Of a stretch of 64,000 bases of DNA, positions 22,215 through 33,012 are shown piece by piece. The DNA is from Elysia crispata (lineage: Eukaryota > Mollusca > Gastropoda > Plakobranchidae), in the NCBI GenBank assembly GCA_033675545.1, contig JAWDGP010006444.1, positions 1 to 64,000 of the forward strand, given 5' to 3'. The notes below the pieces were generated by a model. It saw nothing but the letters and a program-made list of their open reading frames with translations. It had not been told where the DNA came from and did no database searches. The position numbers and the translations under genes were made by a program. Position 1 is the stretch's first letter; every line of letters starts with the position of its first letter.

Positions 22215-22930
22215 AATCCCGAAAAACTACTATGTGATCAAGACAGCAACAAGAGCTCTCATTACAAGACTAGGCATCAGCGATAATGAACCTTTCTTTC
22301 AATCTTGATGAGCACAAAATCTTTGCCAGCCATGTACGGTCCATCCCTCCTCATCAAAACGTGAGGAATACTTTCAAGTTGCATGGTTACACATGGAACA
22401 ACAAAAGCATTTCATGATACGACGCTGTGTAGTTTTACAAACTTGACTCTGAATTGCCTATTCGAACGGCACCCAAACTACATATTTCTATGCCACCTTT
22501 TAGCTACTTCAAAGTCAGCTTAGCCAATCAGGTGTTAAGCCACAACGTTGCTGTTGGAATAACTGCCATGGTGACGCTGAAAGCATTTCCAAAAGAGACT
22601 GTGCACATGGCACATTTTGTTGAACAGTTTGATCAGCTTTTCAACTGTTTTAACAGTCAATCACTCAAAAGCAAAAATGTAATGGGACATGCATTATCAT
22701 CACATCATGCATTCTTAAGAACATCGAGAACTTTTCTAGATTAATTGAAAGCCGTAACACTTGCAGTAATCTTCCATGTCTGGATGGCTGGAAGCTCTCC
22801 ATCTCTTGCCTCGAGCAGTTTTGGGCACATATAAATTCCGTCCACAGTTTAACATGTACGTGACCGGTGACGAGAATACTTGTGGAAAATTCCCGAACGT
22901 AAGGGACCGCTGACAAGCATACTGGCAGGG
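22215..22930 (+). pseudogene. P-element/THAP9-like transposase, C-terminal part after insertion
   Basis: Resumes with a CDQDSNK block (about 22231-22251), LITRLGISDNEPFF, KNVRNNFKLHGYTWNNKS-like sequence (about 22350-22410), and the frame 22454-22744 with PIRTAPKLH, LANQVLSHNVAVGITAMV and FVEQFDQLFNCFNS. A LPCLDGWKLSISCLEQFW segment (about 22775-22830) ends it. All are P-element/THAP9 core blocks in order. Several frameshifts and stops. The N-terminal THAP zinc finger was not found upstream of 20489. Confidence 0.7.
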
Positions 22931-23089
22931 GATTCCTAAGTGTTAAGTACTGTAGGCGAGTATACTTGCAAGAGAAGTCCAGAATTCTAATCCAGCCCTA
23001 TTTTACTAAAATCTGATCCTTGTTTTTCCTCTTACGGTCTAGTCTAACAAAGTGGTTTCTTAACAGTAAAAAGGTGCTCTCTTTGTTAA

Positions 23090-23960
23090 ATGACGAAAAA
23101 GAAGTAAAAAAAAAAAGCTAATTTATCAGACGAAGCTGCCCTGCAGGAAATCTTTATGGATTCAAGAAGAGATGATCACAGTTCTGAGCTAGATGACTCT
23201 GATAACGATCCAAATTATGATAGGCTAGCTGATGCACAGGCATCTACATCGAGAGGTAGACCTAGATCTGGATGTAGTTCAAGCTCAGACAGTGACAGTG
23301 AGGTGTTAGATATAGGGGAAGATCAATCTAGAGTAGGTAATAGGGTAGTAAAGTGAGCTAAATGAAAGGGGCGTGGCAGTTCGAGGACAACACCTGCTGA
23401 ACCTAGACGTAGGCCTCACAATGATGACTGGAATGAACCAAAAAATAAACATGGCTTCGTACAGGACATTCCTGAGTTCACAAAGGTCAATGAACTGTTA
23501 GAAAATTTTACTCCTAATTGCCCAGGCTGTACTGTTTCAGTGTCTTCATAAACTATGACATCTTCACACTCATGACAGAAGAAACTAATAGATATGCAGA
23601 TCATATCAAAAATGCTAAGCCAGATCACTACCTTCTACAAGATTGGACACCAGCCACAGTTAATGATATAAAAATAATGATAATTCTCCTATTCACTGTG
23701 GTTGTAGTTGACAAGCCAGACATTAAATCCTAATGGTCAAGGAACCTGATCATCGAGACACAGTTCTTCTCAAAAACAACTCCAAAGAATATAAGAATTT
23801 ATCTCCTCATGGGCCCGTTTTAAGATATAAAAAAAAAAACAATGCCGTCTATACTGGACAAAACATCTTCTCACTACCATCCTTTGTTTACTGCTGTTAT
23901 AGAGATTGCTATAAATTACATAGAATGAAATTATCATTTTGCCGCAGATACACAAATGGC
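23090..23960 (+). pseudogene. piggyBac-like transposase, N-terminal half
   Basis: An acidic Asp/Ser-rich N-terminus in the frame 23156-23356 (typical of piggyBac proteins) is followed by GFVQDIPEFTKVNELL (about 23454-23500). The frame 23518-23733 contains FTLMTEETNRYADH and WTPATVNDIKIMIILL, and after the stop at 23733 comes KSYWSRNLIIETQFFSK in another frame. Past about 23830 the similarity fades. The catalytic Asp residues lie in the missing half. Confidence 0.7.
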
Positions 23961-24417
23961 TATTTTCACATCCTCTGAGTGTGTAGTGGTAAAGATGAGG
24001 CCATCATAAATTTGAAAAATAACATCCCATCCCAGTGCAAAAATATATACCATTCTTAGCAAAGACAACTGTAGCTCATATGAAAACCTGTCTCATTGAG
24101 AGGCACCAACTTTAATTAATGGTTCAGTTCTTTACTGCTACCTGGATTTCCTCTGAACAAAAAAGCAGTGTGGACCAGCACTGCCAATGCATGTATGAGA
24201 AAAAAGGGTACATTAATGATCAATCCTGCAGAACACAATTGAGAAAAATGAATAAAATACCTAAAATGTAAAAAAAAAAAGTTTATGTCTTATGCATTGT
24301 GTAAGGACTTTGAAAAAAAAATTAAAAATCTTGCCTGCATTAGCTCTTAAATTTTCAAAGTGAAGAATTACTGGAGAAGTCAAAACTAAATCCTAGCAAG
24401 AGGCCTATTATCGTTTG
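23961..24417. other. Intergenic interval 3' of UFSP1-like gene
   Basis: No coding signal. A possible minus-strand ATTAAA poly(A) signal (TTTAAT at about 24112) lies about 300 bp past the UFSP1-like stop codon; weak evidence only. Confidence 0.35.
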
Positions 24418-24561
24418 TCAACTAGCTGCAAGCCTTGGAAGACATAAATTGTAGAATGAATCCGCATGCAGCTCATGAATCTCAATCCACCTGACCCAAC
24501 CTGCTTCCTGTAGACTTGCCCGGGTTGCTGGATTCTTTTCATCTTTAACATAGTGTGGGTC
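24418..24561 (-). CDS. UFSP1: UFSP1-like exon 5 (Asp-Pro-His)
   Basis: The acceptor CCCCAG precedes GAC CCA CAC. 47 codons and a TGA at 24420-24418. Contains LQEAGWVRW and SFYNLCLP, both typical of the UFSP C-terminus. Confidence 0.92.
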   Translation of the reverse strand, partial: DPHYVKDEKNPATRASLQEAGWVRWIEIHELHADSFYNLCLPRLAAS

Positions 24562-27500
24562 CTGGGGATTTGATGAAAAGATAAGACAAAGGTTTTAAAC
24601 AAACCTGTGTGCACACCACTCTTGCAGCATATCATTGTTAACATGTTGAATACCATTAATAGAGTCTCATAGAAAAAAAAAATATTTTCATTTACATTTT
24701 ACTTTATGGCTTATCTGGCAACAAAATACATGACACCATCTGTGAAGGATATAGTCAAAATTTTATTAGACGAGACAAAAATGGCATATTTTACATTACA
24801 AATGAAACAGCAGTTTAAAACAACTAAAATATTTTTCCTCAATTATGCATCTAACCTGATATCTCTTGAATGCAAAACAAATTCGAGTAGAGGCAATGAG
24901 GCAAACTGGTATGATAAGGCCATTTTGCAATAAATCAAATTTGAGGATAGCATTTAACAATGCTTATATCATAAAAACTCTTGAAAAAAAAATGAAACAG
25001 ATTCATAATTGAACAATTTGATATTTAAAATAATAACCTGATTTTTCTTAGTAGAAACAATCATGTTGTTTTAGTTGCTATTTTTAAATGACTACAGAAG
25101 ATGTGAAAGTAATCTTGCAGTTAATTTTTTTTTAACTGGAAACAAATTTTTCCATCTGCTAATGAATTTTTTAGTTGATATCTTCATTGCATGTCTATAT
25201 TTTAATTTGAATATTCAGAGAAAAATTTACATTTTAATAAAAGATAAGAGTATGCAAAGCTTTCAGTATATAATCATGCCGCGTATACCATGTTTTTTAT
25301 CTTTGCATAAGAAGGAATTAAATCTTTCTACATTATTCTTAAACAAAGCTTACCACCACCAACAATGCAGGAGGATCCTCACACACTCCCATAATTCCTT
25401 TTGAGGAATTGTCAGTTTCTCCACCTGATGAAGAATTTTATTATCTTTCTATTGAGTGTCTATCATGAAGTTAGAAGAATGAGAAATAAATGTACCACTA
25501 GGTTTTAAGTTATACCTCACGTGAATTTATTTTAAAAAAAATTCAGTCCCTCTTTAATATAAAAAAATTAACATTTCATATTTTTTTTTAATAAAAAAGA
25601 ACAGAGATTAACTGTTAACAAGTAGCACTGGTGAAACTAAGGCTTCATCAGAATACTTCTGAGATTCTTTCAGGCCCGAAATTATTTTTAATAGAAAACA
25701 CATCTTCTGGAAAACAAAAGCTTCAAAGGAAAGATACAAGAGAGGGAAGAATACAAACCCAATATGAAAAAAGAAAATTTACGAAGAATACTTTTAGCCG
25801 TTTCAGTCTCATGAGAAAAAAATATTGTGGCCATGTTGGTAAATTCTAGTTTTTCTACATTGAGATTTGCAGATAGTATACCTCACTTCATACAATTCCA
25901 CTCAAACTACAGTGCCATAGATGAATGAGTTTGGGGTCAAATTTTTTTTGTTTATCTGATGACCTATACAAAGGCCCAAGATTTTGTTTTATATAAATAC
26001 ATCTATAATCAGTCATTTATCAATGCTATTCACATTTTTTGAAAGTCAAACATTATTAACTTTTTTTTTTTTTTAAATCTTAGGGAAGAGGGGGTGTTAA
26101 GAAAAGCTACAGATTTTGCTCAGCCAATATCATTTAAAAATATGGAATGAGATTAGCAAAATCCCTCAGATTATCCATAAATGAAATTTAAGACAGTTTG
26201 AATTACTAAGACTCCACTGTATAGTTTATTGCAGCATGCTACGGCTGACTTACCCATCATGACAGGACATCCCCATGATTGGAAATGAACAGAAAGTTCT
26301 GGCAAATGCTGCTCTAGCTGACTTCCTTTGGTCACATGAATAATTTTGCAAGGCACCTGTGAGGGTAAAAATCATGAGGTATAGAGGAGACAGGCACAAT
26401 TTGCTGAAACAGAGAAGTGTTAACTTTCTAATTCGTTTTTTAAATGCCTTGAGAAGTAAATTAAAGGCTGCTTTTCTGTAAAACTCAGGGAAAAATGTAT
26501 AATGAATATTAAACTTTTATCAAAGACCTTTCTTTAAGAAATTTGCATGAAAACAGGAGCTGGTAGGCTGCTTTCATTTCATAAAGAAAATATCGATAAA
26601 AAATTAAGGTGATGGCTCAACAAAATCTGCGCGAGTTTCAGACAAAAAATATTTCAATTCAAGATCAGTCCTAGCTAGATCTAGTCCATAGACAAAATAT
26701 GCAAAAAAAACAAATGCAACTAATAGGTTAAAATTTTAGTGTTGTTGGAAAAGATAAATATATATAATATCCCTTAAAAGATTTATGAATATGACGATTT
26801 TGTGCGATTTTAGTGCTGTGAAAAGTTTTAGGAATATTTTTCAATATAAAAATGTCATAAACTGACCATTTTGGCTGCATGCAAAATATTTCAAAGATAA
26901 AAACATTTATTGATAAGCTTCAATTAAAGACCTGTTTAGAAAATTTGCTTGCTATTTTAAAGCATTGGAAATTTTCAAAAGACAGTTTAAATTGAGGGCT
27001 CTTTAACATTTTCACATAACCTCGCTCGCATTTTGAGCGGGCTTGTTTACAATGATTCCAGCCGGCCCGCGCACAACCCAAGCGAATAGACAAACAACCT
27101 TGTGCGTCACCTCACACAGATCATGTAGTTTTGCATCTTTTACTGCTTTTGCTTTCTAATTCTAAAGGTAAAGAACAGATTTAGAAAGTAACTCATCCAT
27201 TTTCAAACCTACATCTTCATATTTTTTCTTGGTAGAGTTATTGCATTTCACTTGCGAATATAATTTTTCAACAAGACTTTGTATTGCTTTTGTTGACGTC
27301 AAAAGTCAGGGTGGTGAGCTCCAGGTCTAGATTGTTTACAACTAGAGAGGTTCTGGATTCCATCTATAATGAAGATTCCGGAGATGATGATAATGACAGT
27401 ATGAGTGATCAAGAGGAAGAAGAATCTGAGGTTGAAACTGACTTATTTCAAGACCTGCCCGGGACTAAGCCTGTAGATTGAGATCTAGATCTACAGCAAA

Positions 27501-29846
27501 AAGTATCAGTAAGCAAAATTCAGCTTCTATGACACTCCAGCCTTATCTAGATACAGTTCACAGTGTGTATCAAGATCTTTTTTTTCCATACTCGAATTTT
27601 TCCTCATTGCAAACAAGGTGACTTTCATCCCATTTAACCAGCCAAACCACGACACCATCCACAAAACAAGAGCAGTCATTAAGCATCTCAATGACAAATT
27701 CAAAGAGCTGGACAGCCTGGAACAAGATGAGGCTGTGGTCCTCTTCAAAGGAAGGTCTTGTTTCTGCTTCTTTATGGAAGAGAAACTAACAAAGTGGGGC
27801 TTCAAGCTCTACGAGCTGTGTTTAAGTGGATACAGTTACGGAAATGCATTGTGCTGACAAAAGGACCAGCAACAAACCTGTTGATCTCACGATGTGACTG
27901 ATTAAACCTCTGGTTGATAAAGGTCACAGACTTTATTTCGTTAATTACCAGCCTATTGGACCCTCCTGAAAGATGGACAAACAATGATGGGTGGAACATG
28001 CACAAAAAATTGTCTTAGCATGCCAGCTGATCTCTTCCAAGGCAGCAGCAAAGTGACCTGGACTATAGGAGGAAGGGTCAGCTGATGGTACGACACAAGG
28101 GAAGTTGTCACCCTTTCATCTTTTCACAAGCCACAGCTCCATGTCACACCTGGCCGCTCTGAAGTGAAGCAAAAACATGGTGTGGACCATTCAGACCAGC
28201 CAATTTCTTTTTTCCCCATGAGACACAAGTCTCAAAAATGGTGGAACAAAACCCTTTTTTCCCATGCTGACCCTTGTGGGCATCCAAACAACAATCCTGC
28301 TCAACAAGCACCTAAATCAACATGGGAGGCAAGTGATCCTGCAGGTACTATTTTTACTATCTTTCTATTACAAATTATGTAAGCTAAATAATCCCATCAT
28401 TGGTTGTGAATTATTGCAACAGGTGATTTTTTACATATTTTTCATAAAAATATATTTCTTTAAAATGATGTGTACACTGGGGCTTATCAAAACAGGAATA
28501 GTGAGGGAGTGAATGGGCTGCAACTCATACGTTGTGAAAAGGTTTTAAAAACAGGTGCCCAATGTCTTCCCTAAATTAGATAGAGGAGGCAGATTTTTTA
28601 ACAGTATCAGTATCACATTTATTCAAAGATTATTAGTTTTAAAAAATACTCAAGTGTGTTTACCATGCATATCACCTTTATTTCTTGCAGAAAAAATAAA
28701 GTCTTTTAGAGTAATTAGTAAATTACATTAAAGACTTCTAAAGTAAACATCACCAAAGCAGTTCAATACATCACCAAAATCACACACATTGTAGAAATAA
28801 TCAAGACAGAGGCACACTTCAAAGCTGCCGATCCATTGTCTGGACTGTGCAAAGGTCTCGGGTTTATCGCCCATCTCCACCAAAGCAGACTGAATGTCTC
28901 TTATTCCATGCACTGACAATGGATTACCCTCTTTCTGAGCATGCATATTGTGGAGCCGATGCTGTGCCCAGGAGCAAAGTGTCTGCAAAGTTCTGTAGCC
29001 ACAGCCCCAGCCCTGAAAAAAAAATCAATGAAAAATTTTTAATAAAAAAAAAATACAAAGTTATAAAAAAAGGCATCCAAGTTACTCTAAATCTTAATGT
29101 TAGTTTTCTGATCATAAATTTGAAAAAAAAAAATTATCAGTTAAGGTCTTTCGTTCACTTCGCTGTGCTGGATAGCAACCACTCTGTTAGACTTGACTCC
29201 CCTGCAACCAGATCAAGCACTACCGTCTTGATCTTCAGACCATCCAAGTTTAGGCTTTATGTGTCCTCTCCCGATCATTGTCTCTTGCCTTAAGTACAAT
29301 AAAACCCCACATGTCTGCTTTGTATTTCATTCTTCGTTCATTGGTATTAAATTGGACAAGTTTCTCAAACTTTGAGTATTGTCTCCTTACCTTAATAATG
29401 AAGACAAAATTTTTCAATAGATTTATATCGAATTAACATAACTTATTAACAGGCTTTTAACAGATATTAGACTAAAAATATTTTTCTAAAATTTTTGACA
29501 GCACTCTTTAAATTTTCTTATCATATCAGGTTACCTTGGCCTTAGGGAATCATTTGTGTGTCTTAAAACATGTATAATTGTATTGGCATTGTCACTACAA
29601 AATACTATTGCCCTTTTACTTTTAAAATGATTTTAATATGTTCAGCTGCTTTAGAATAATTGAACTTGATGTGAATAATATATTTACCATGTCAGCCACT
29701 CCATCACAGAAATAATGGTAGTAGGAATAAAAGCCTTGACAAAGCACACTTTTTGGACGCAGGGGAAGACCCTCATGGACGTTGGTTAAAAGAGTACCAT
29801 GTCTCCCATCATTTACTTTCCTCTCATCTCTAGTTGAAGGATGCAT
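24418..29846 (-). CDS. UFSP1: UFM1-specific protease 1-like cysteine protease (five exons)
   Basis: The spliced product has 233 codons, against about 217 in mouse UFSP1. Exons on the minus strand are 29846-29688, 29012-28788, 26356-26254, 25424-25354 and 24561-24418; all introns are GT-AG and all phases join. The protease matures the ubiquitin-like UFM1 precursor and, for some family members, removes UFM1 from targets in the cytosol/ER pathway. The papain-like core is visible: YSYYHY with the oxyanion-side Tyr region, [10 protein letters not shown] with catalytic Cys57 opening exon 2, QWIGS, and DPHY with the Asp187-His189 pair opening exon 5, then SFYNLCLP near the end. The short N-terminus and the ALVEMGDKP and LCLDYF blocks fit UFSP1 better than UFSP2. 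The start ATG 29846 lies just after an AG, so an upstream exon is not excluded. Confidence 0.93.
24562..25353 (-). other. UFSP1-like intron 4
   Basis: AT-rich intron. The plus-strand frame at 24706-24933 has no family similarity and is taken as chance. Confidence 0.7.
25354..25424 (-). CDS. UFSP1: UFSP1-like exon 4
   Basis: A 71-nt exon. Two bases complete a Gly codon, then [18 protein letters not shown] and LLVV. Acceptor ATCAG, donor GTAAGC. Matches the GG...LLGVC block of UFSP1. Confidence 0.88.
25425..26253 (-). other. UFSP1-like intron 3
   Basis: AT-rich intron. The plus-strand frame at 25631-25849 is not recognised. Confidence 0.7.
26254..26356 (-). CDS. UFSP1: UFSP1-like exon 3
   Basis: Acceptor CACAG before 26356. 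Reads [16 protein letters not shown] and [11 protein letters not shown]. The donor GTAAGT follows 26254; phase 1. Confidence 0.9.
26357..28787 (-). other. UFSP1-like intron 2 with transposon
   Basis: A 2.4-kb intron holding an opposite-strand piggyBac remnant and one GC-rich patch (27020-27110). Confidence 0.8.
27284..28400 (+). pseudogene. piggyBac-like transposase, internally deleted, in UFSP1-like intron 2
   Basis: An acidic N-terminus (27284-27480: [19 protein letters not shown]) runs, after a large deletion, into [15 protein letters not shown] and VLFKGRS (frame 27618-27857), then [11 protein letters not shown]. Later frames show [35 protein letters not shown] (frame 28164-28382) and KSQKWW. 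The GVD.SDQ motif carries the family's third core Asp region. The part between the acidic region and the first catalytic Asp is missing. Opposite orientation to the host gene. Confidence 0.75.
28788..29012 (-). CDS. UFSP1: UFSP1-like exon 2 (catalytic Cys)
   Basis: The acceptor follows a T-run and CAG at 29013-29015. The exon opens GGC TGG GGC TGT, so the catalytic Cys codon is 29003-29001. 75 codons; donor GTGTGT at 28787, phase 0. Confidence 0.92.
29013..29687 (-). other. UFSP1-like intron 1
   Basis: GT-AG intron of 675 bp. The plus-strand frame over it is not supported. Confidence 0.7.
29688..29846 (-). CDS. UFSP1: UFSP1-like exon 1
   Basis: 53 codons from the ATG at 29846-29844, containing [13 protein letters not shown] and [14 protein letters not shown]. 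The donor GTAAAT starts at 29687, phase 0. Confidence 0.88.
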
Positions 29847-30306
29847 CTAATTTTAGGAAAATAAATTGTTACCAAGTTAGTGAGGAAGATTTACTCAATC
29901 AAACTCAGTGATTCAGCAGTGGATAACAATCACAATTCTTTTTACATTCTCTGAGCTCTGATCATAATGCTAAATGAACCAATGAAATCAACCAACAACA
30001 TGGCTCATGAATCTTCATGTTCAGAAGCTAAAGATAAAGTACTACAAAATTAAGCACCATCGCTCCCATTATCAGTATAGTATCATTGTGCAAGCATATT
30101 TAATATTAATATAGTACTTTTTCTTTCTTCGCATTATAAATTTTTCCATCTGTTTTATTTAGTTCTAATAGCAGGTTCACGCAAGATGTAAGTCCAGAGA
30201 GGCAGCATAAAACTATTAAAAGGTTTATGTAGTGACCAGACTTGTATTTTAAACTAAGAGTTAAGCAAGTTCAAAATCTTTTGTTGATTTTAAAGCACAA
30301 CTTCAT
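29847..30306. other. Intergenic, UFSP1-like upstream region
   Basis: AT-rich, no recognised element; should hold the UFSP1-like promoter. No TATA box convincingly placed. Confidence 0.4.
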
Positions 30307-30560
30307 TGTAGTATATCATGTAAGCTTTTAAATCCAATATGAGATCGAGAGTATCTAGCAGTTAACTTAGTAAATACAATGTAATATGTATTAAGCTTGT
30401 ACATCGCAGTCTTAGCAGTCAGAGGTAGAAGATCACGGGACTTTTATGTAAGATCGCACTTGTCTGCTAGAATCACTAGAGCAACCTTAGATTTTCGGAA
30501 TAAAGATTCCTTTAACTTGAACTACGTCTTCCGGCTTCTTTCCTGTGTATGTACAAAACA
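30307..30560 (+). repeat. 5' LTR
   Basis: TG...CA ends. Nearly identical to the 3' LTR, with roughly ten differences by eye. Contains AATAAAG at about 30501, a likely R-region poly(A) signal. Confidence 0.93.
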
Positions 30561-30688
30561 TACGCCTACGCCTATGCCAGAATAGACTGGATCTACTCCT
30601 GGATCTAAGAATCAAAATCTAGATTTCAGGTATTTGGAGTTTGTTACACAAGTGACGCTGTACTCTGTAACCTTTTTCTACCATCTGT

Positions 30689-31480
30689 ATGGATGCCACT
30701 GCAGGACAAAGAACAATGGCGTCAAATATTTACTTTGAGCCCTTCAACCAATCTAAAGATGATATTGAGAGCTATATCGAAAGATTTGAGTGCTTGGTAA
30801 TTGCCAAGGAGCTGCCTGCAGATAAAGTCCCAGCTGTGTTCCTAAGTTAAGTAGGTCCTGAGATATATAAATTACTGAAGAATTTGACGGCGCCTGATAA
30901 GCCGGTTTCACTCTACTTTGACGCCTTAACAGATAAATTGAAGAAACATTTGGCTCCTAAGCCACATATCATCGCTGAAACATATAAATTTCACTCAAGA
31001 AAGCAAAGAGAGGGGGAGAGTGCTGCTGATTATGCGGCTGAACTTCGCCGCCTTGCTATGTCCTGTGATTTCGCTGACTTTCTTGACCGAGCCCTTCGAG
31101 ATAAATTTGTTTGCGGCATTAAAAACGAATCAGCAATTCGAAGGCTCCTTAAAGCTGAAGGCAGCACCTTCCAAGAGGTCGTCAATATTGCCACCCAGAT
31201 AGAGATGGCTGAGAAACAAACGGCCTCCATTCAAAGACACTGTGCAGTAGCAGCAGTCCACCAGAAGACCGTCAAGACGACAGTTTTCAAGGGAGCCAAG
31301 CCGACCTGCTATAGATGTGGAGGAGAGCACACTGCGGACAGACGTAGATTTATAAAGGCAAGCTGCCGGGCCTGTGGTAAAGTCGGTCTCATAGCCAGAG
31401 CCTGTAGAACGACTAAAAGCAAATCACAACCAGTTCCTGCTATTCACCAAGAGGCCAATGATGAGCCAGAGGACTGCGAG
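30689..31480 (+). pseudogene. Gypsy gag region
   Basis: An ATG at 30689 opens a gag-like frame (FEPFNQSKDDIESYIERFE). A TAA at 30848-30850 interrupts it, and the same frame continues through KQREGESAADYAAELRRLA to the nucleocapsid. The two zinc knuckles are degenerate: CYRCGGEH lacks the last Cys (RRRF in its place), and CRACGKVGLIARAC has Leu where His is expected. The structural protein would package element RNA; nucleic-acid binding is probably lost. Confidence 0.85.
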
Positions 31481-31539
31481 TACCTCTATGCGACAACCTC
31501 AGCCACAAATCATTCCCACACCAGGGCAGGGGTGACCGT

Positions 31540-31750
31540 ACCACTGAAAATCCAAAATGTGGACTTGGACTTCCTCATCGATACAGGAGCCAGCAGAACT
31601 CTAATACCAGAAGAAGTCCTGAGAAAGAACAACATCACCCTGGAGATCAAACCATGCTCTATCCAGTTTAAGGGTTACGGAGGTCAAGATATTCCAGTAA
31701 AAGGGGAAGCGATGGTCCAGATCAAGTACAATGGAGAACACTTTCGATAG
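31540..31750 (+). pseudogene. Gypsy aspartic protease region
   Basis: FLIDTGASRTLIPEE (about 31574-31618) is the retropepsin active site (DTGA). The frame ends at a TAG (31748-31750), a point stop inside pol. Confidence 0.85.
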
Positions 31751-31768
31751 GAAATCATTGTCGTAGAT

Positions 31769-33012
31769 GTGAAAGAACAGATGCCCATCCTTGGAAGGAA
31801 CTGGCTGAAGGTAATCAAATTGGACTGGCAAAACATTTTTGCTCTTACCTCGAAACCAAACGAATTGTTGAGATGTTTGCTTGATGAATACAGCGAGACA
31901 GTGTTTCGGAATGAATTAGGAATGATGACAGGTATCCAGGCAACAATCAAAATGAAGGAGAATGCACAGCCAAAGTTTTACCGTCCTCGACAGGTCCCTT
32001 TTGCAATCAAAGACCGCGTTGGGGAGGAGCTGCGGCGCTTTGAAAATCAAGGCGTTATCAGCAAGGTTGCAACAAGTGACTGGGCAGCACCGGTAGTAGT
32101 AGTGATGGATCAAGAGAAGAAGAAATTAAGACTCTGTGGAGACTACAAGGTGACAATCAATCCCCAACTGAATGTTGACCAGCATCCCCTACCAACCCAG
32201 CAAGATCTTTTTGCCCATCTCAGTGGCCAAAACTATTTCACCAAAATAGACCTTAAACAGGCCTATCAGCAGATGATAGTGGAGGAGAACTCTAAAAAGT
32301 ATCTCACGATCAATACTCACAAAGGCCTCTACAGGTAAATCGACTAGCCTTTGGTGTAGCCAGCGCTCCGGCAATTTTCCAATCTGCAATGGACCACATT
32401 CTCCAAGGCATCCCTGGTACACTACGTTACCTAGATGATATTCTTGTCACCTCCACAGATAAGGCTCAGCATCTAGAGCACCTGTGTGCTGTTTTTGAGC
32501 AACTTAAACAGCATGGACTCACTCTCAAGAAAGAGAAATGCAAATTCATGACTGACAGTGTCACTTACTTGGGGCACGTCATTGACGAAAAGGGTGTACA
32601 TCCTACCCAAGACAAGGTGGAAGCAATAACCAATGCAGCGCCACCCTCAAATGTAACCCAGCTCCGATCCTTCCTGGGACTCGTCCAGTATTATGCCAAG
32701 TTTCTGCCAAATCTGGCATCCATTATGGAACCACTTTATCAGCTGCTGCGCAAGGAAGTTGGCTGGGAGTGGAACAGCCAATGCCAGAAGGCTTTTGACA
32801 CAGTCAAAGTTATGCTTGCCTCACCCCCTGTATTGGCTCACTACGATGTGACACTCCCCATCAAGACTGCAAGTAATGCATCGGCCTATGGGTTGGGTGC
32901 TGTGTTGTCACACGTTACAGAGGAAGGGGAGAGACCTGTCGGCTTCATCTCAAGGAGCTTAACACCATCTGAGAAGAACTACTCTCAGATTGAAAAGGAA
33001 GCTTATCAATAA
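31769..33012 (+). pseudogene. Gypsy reverse transcriptase and start of RNase H
   Basis: The frame 31769-32338 carries PILGRNWL, the KFYRPRQVPFAIKD entry and KIDLKQAYQQM. A one-base loss near 32333 shifts the frame. The frame 32389-33012 has LRYLDDILV, the catalytic YLDD box, then TYLGHVIDEKG and SFLGLVQYYAKFLP. RNase H begins at ASNASAYGLGAVLSH with the family's Asp replaced by Asn in TASNAS. A second frameshift at about 33010 precedes the rest of RNase H. Confidence 0.92.

Larger units (their letters stand above)
20740..22219 (+). mobile_element. Mutator-like element inserted in P-element-like copy
   Basis: The interval between the two halves of the P-like transposase holds a Mutator-like transposase. 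The left edge contains GGCAAGTGTGGCA (about 20750-20762) and the right edge GCCGCACTTGCC (about 22200-22211), an imperfect inverted match. Part of the left block also reads as P-element protein, so the true ends are uncertain. No target duplication found. Confidence 0.5.

Noticed and set aside
24400..24660. Minus-strand 82-codon frame at 24656-24408
   Set aside because: The real coding frame here is UFSP1-like exon 5 in a different phase, with DPHY and SFYNLCLP.
25321..25440. Plus-strand frame resembling an exon ([21 protein letters not shown])
   Set aside because: It is the complement of UFSP1-like exon 4, which fits splice phase and family sequence on the minus strand.
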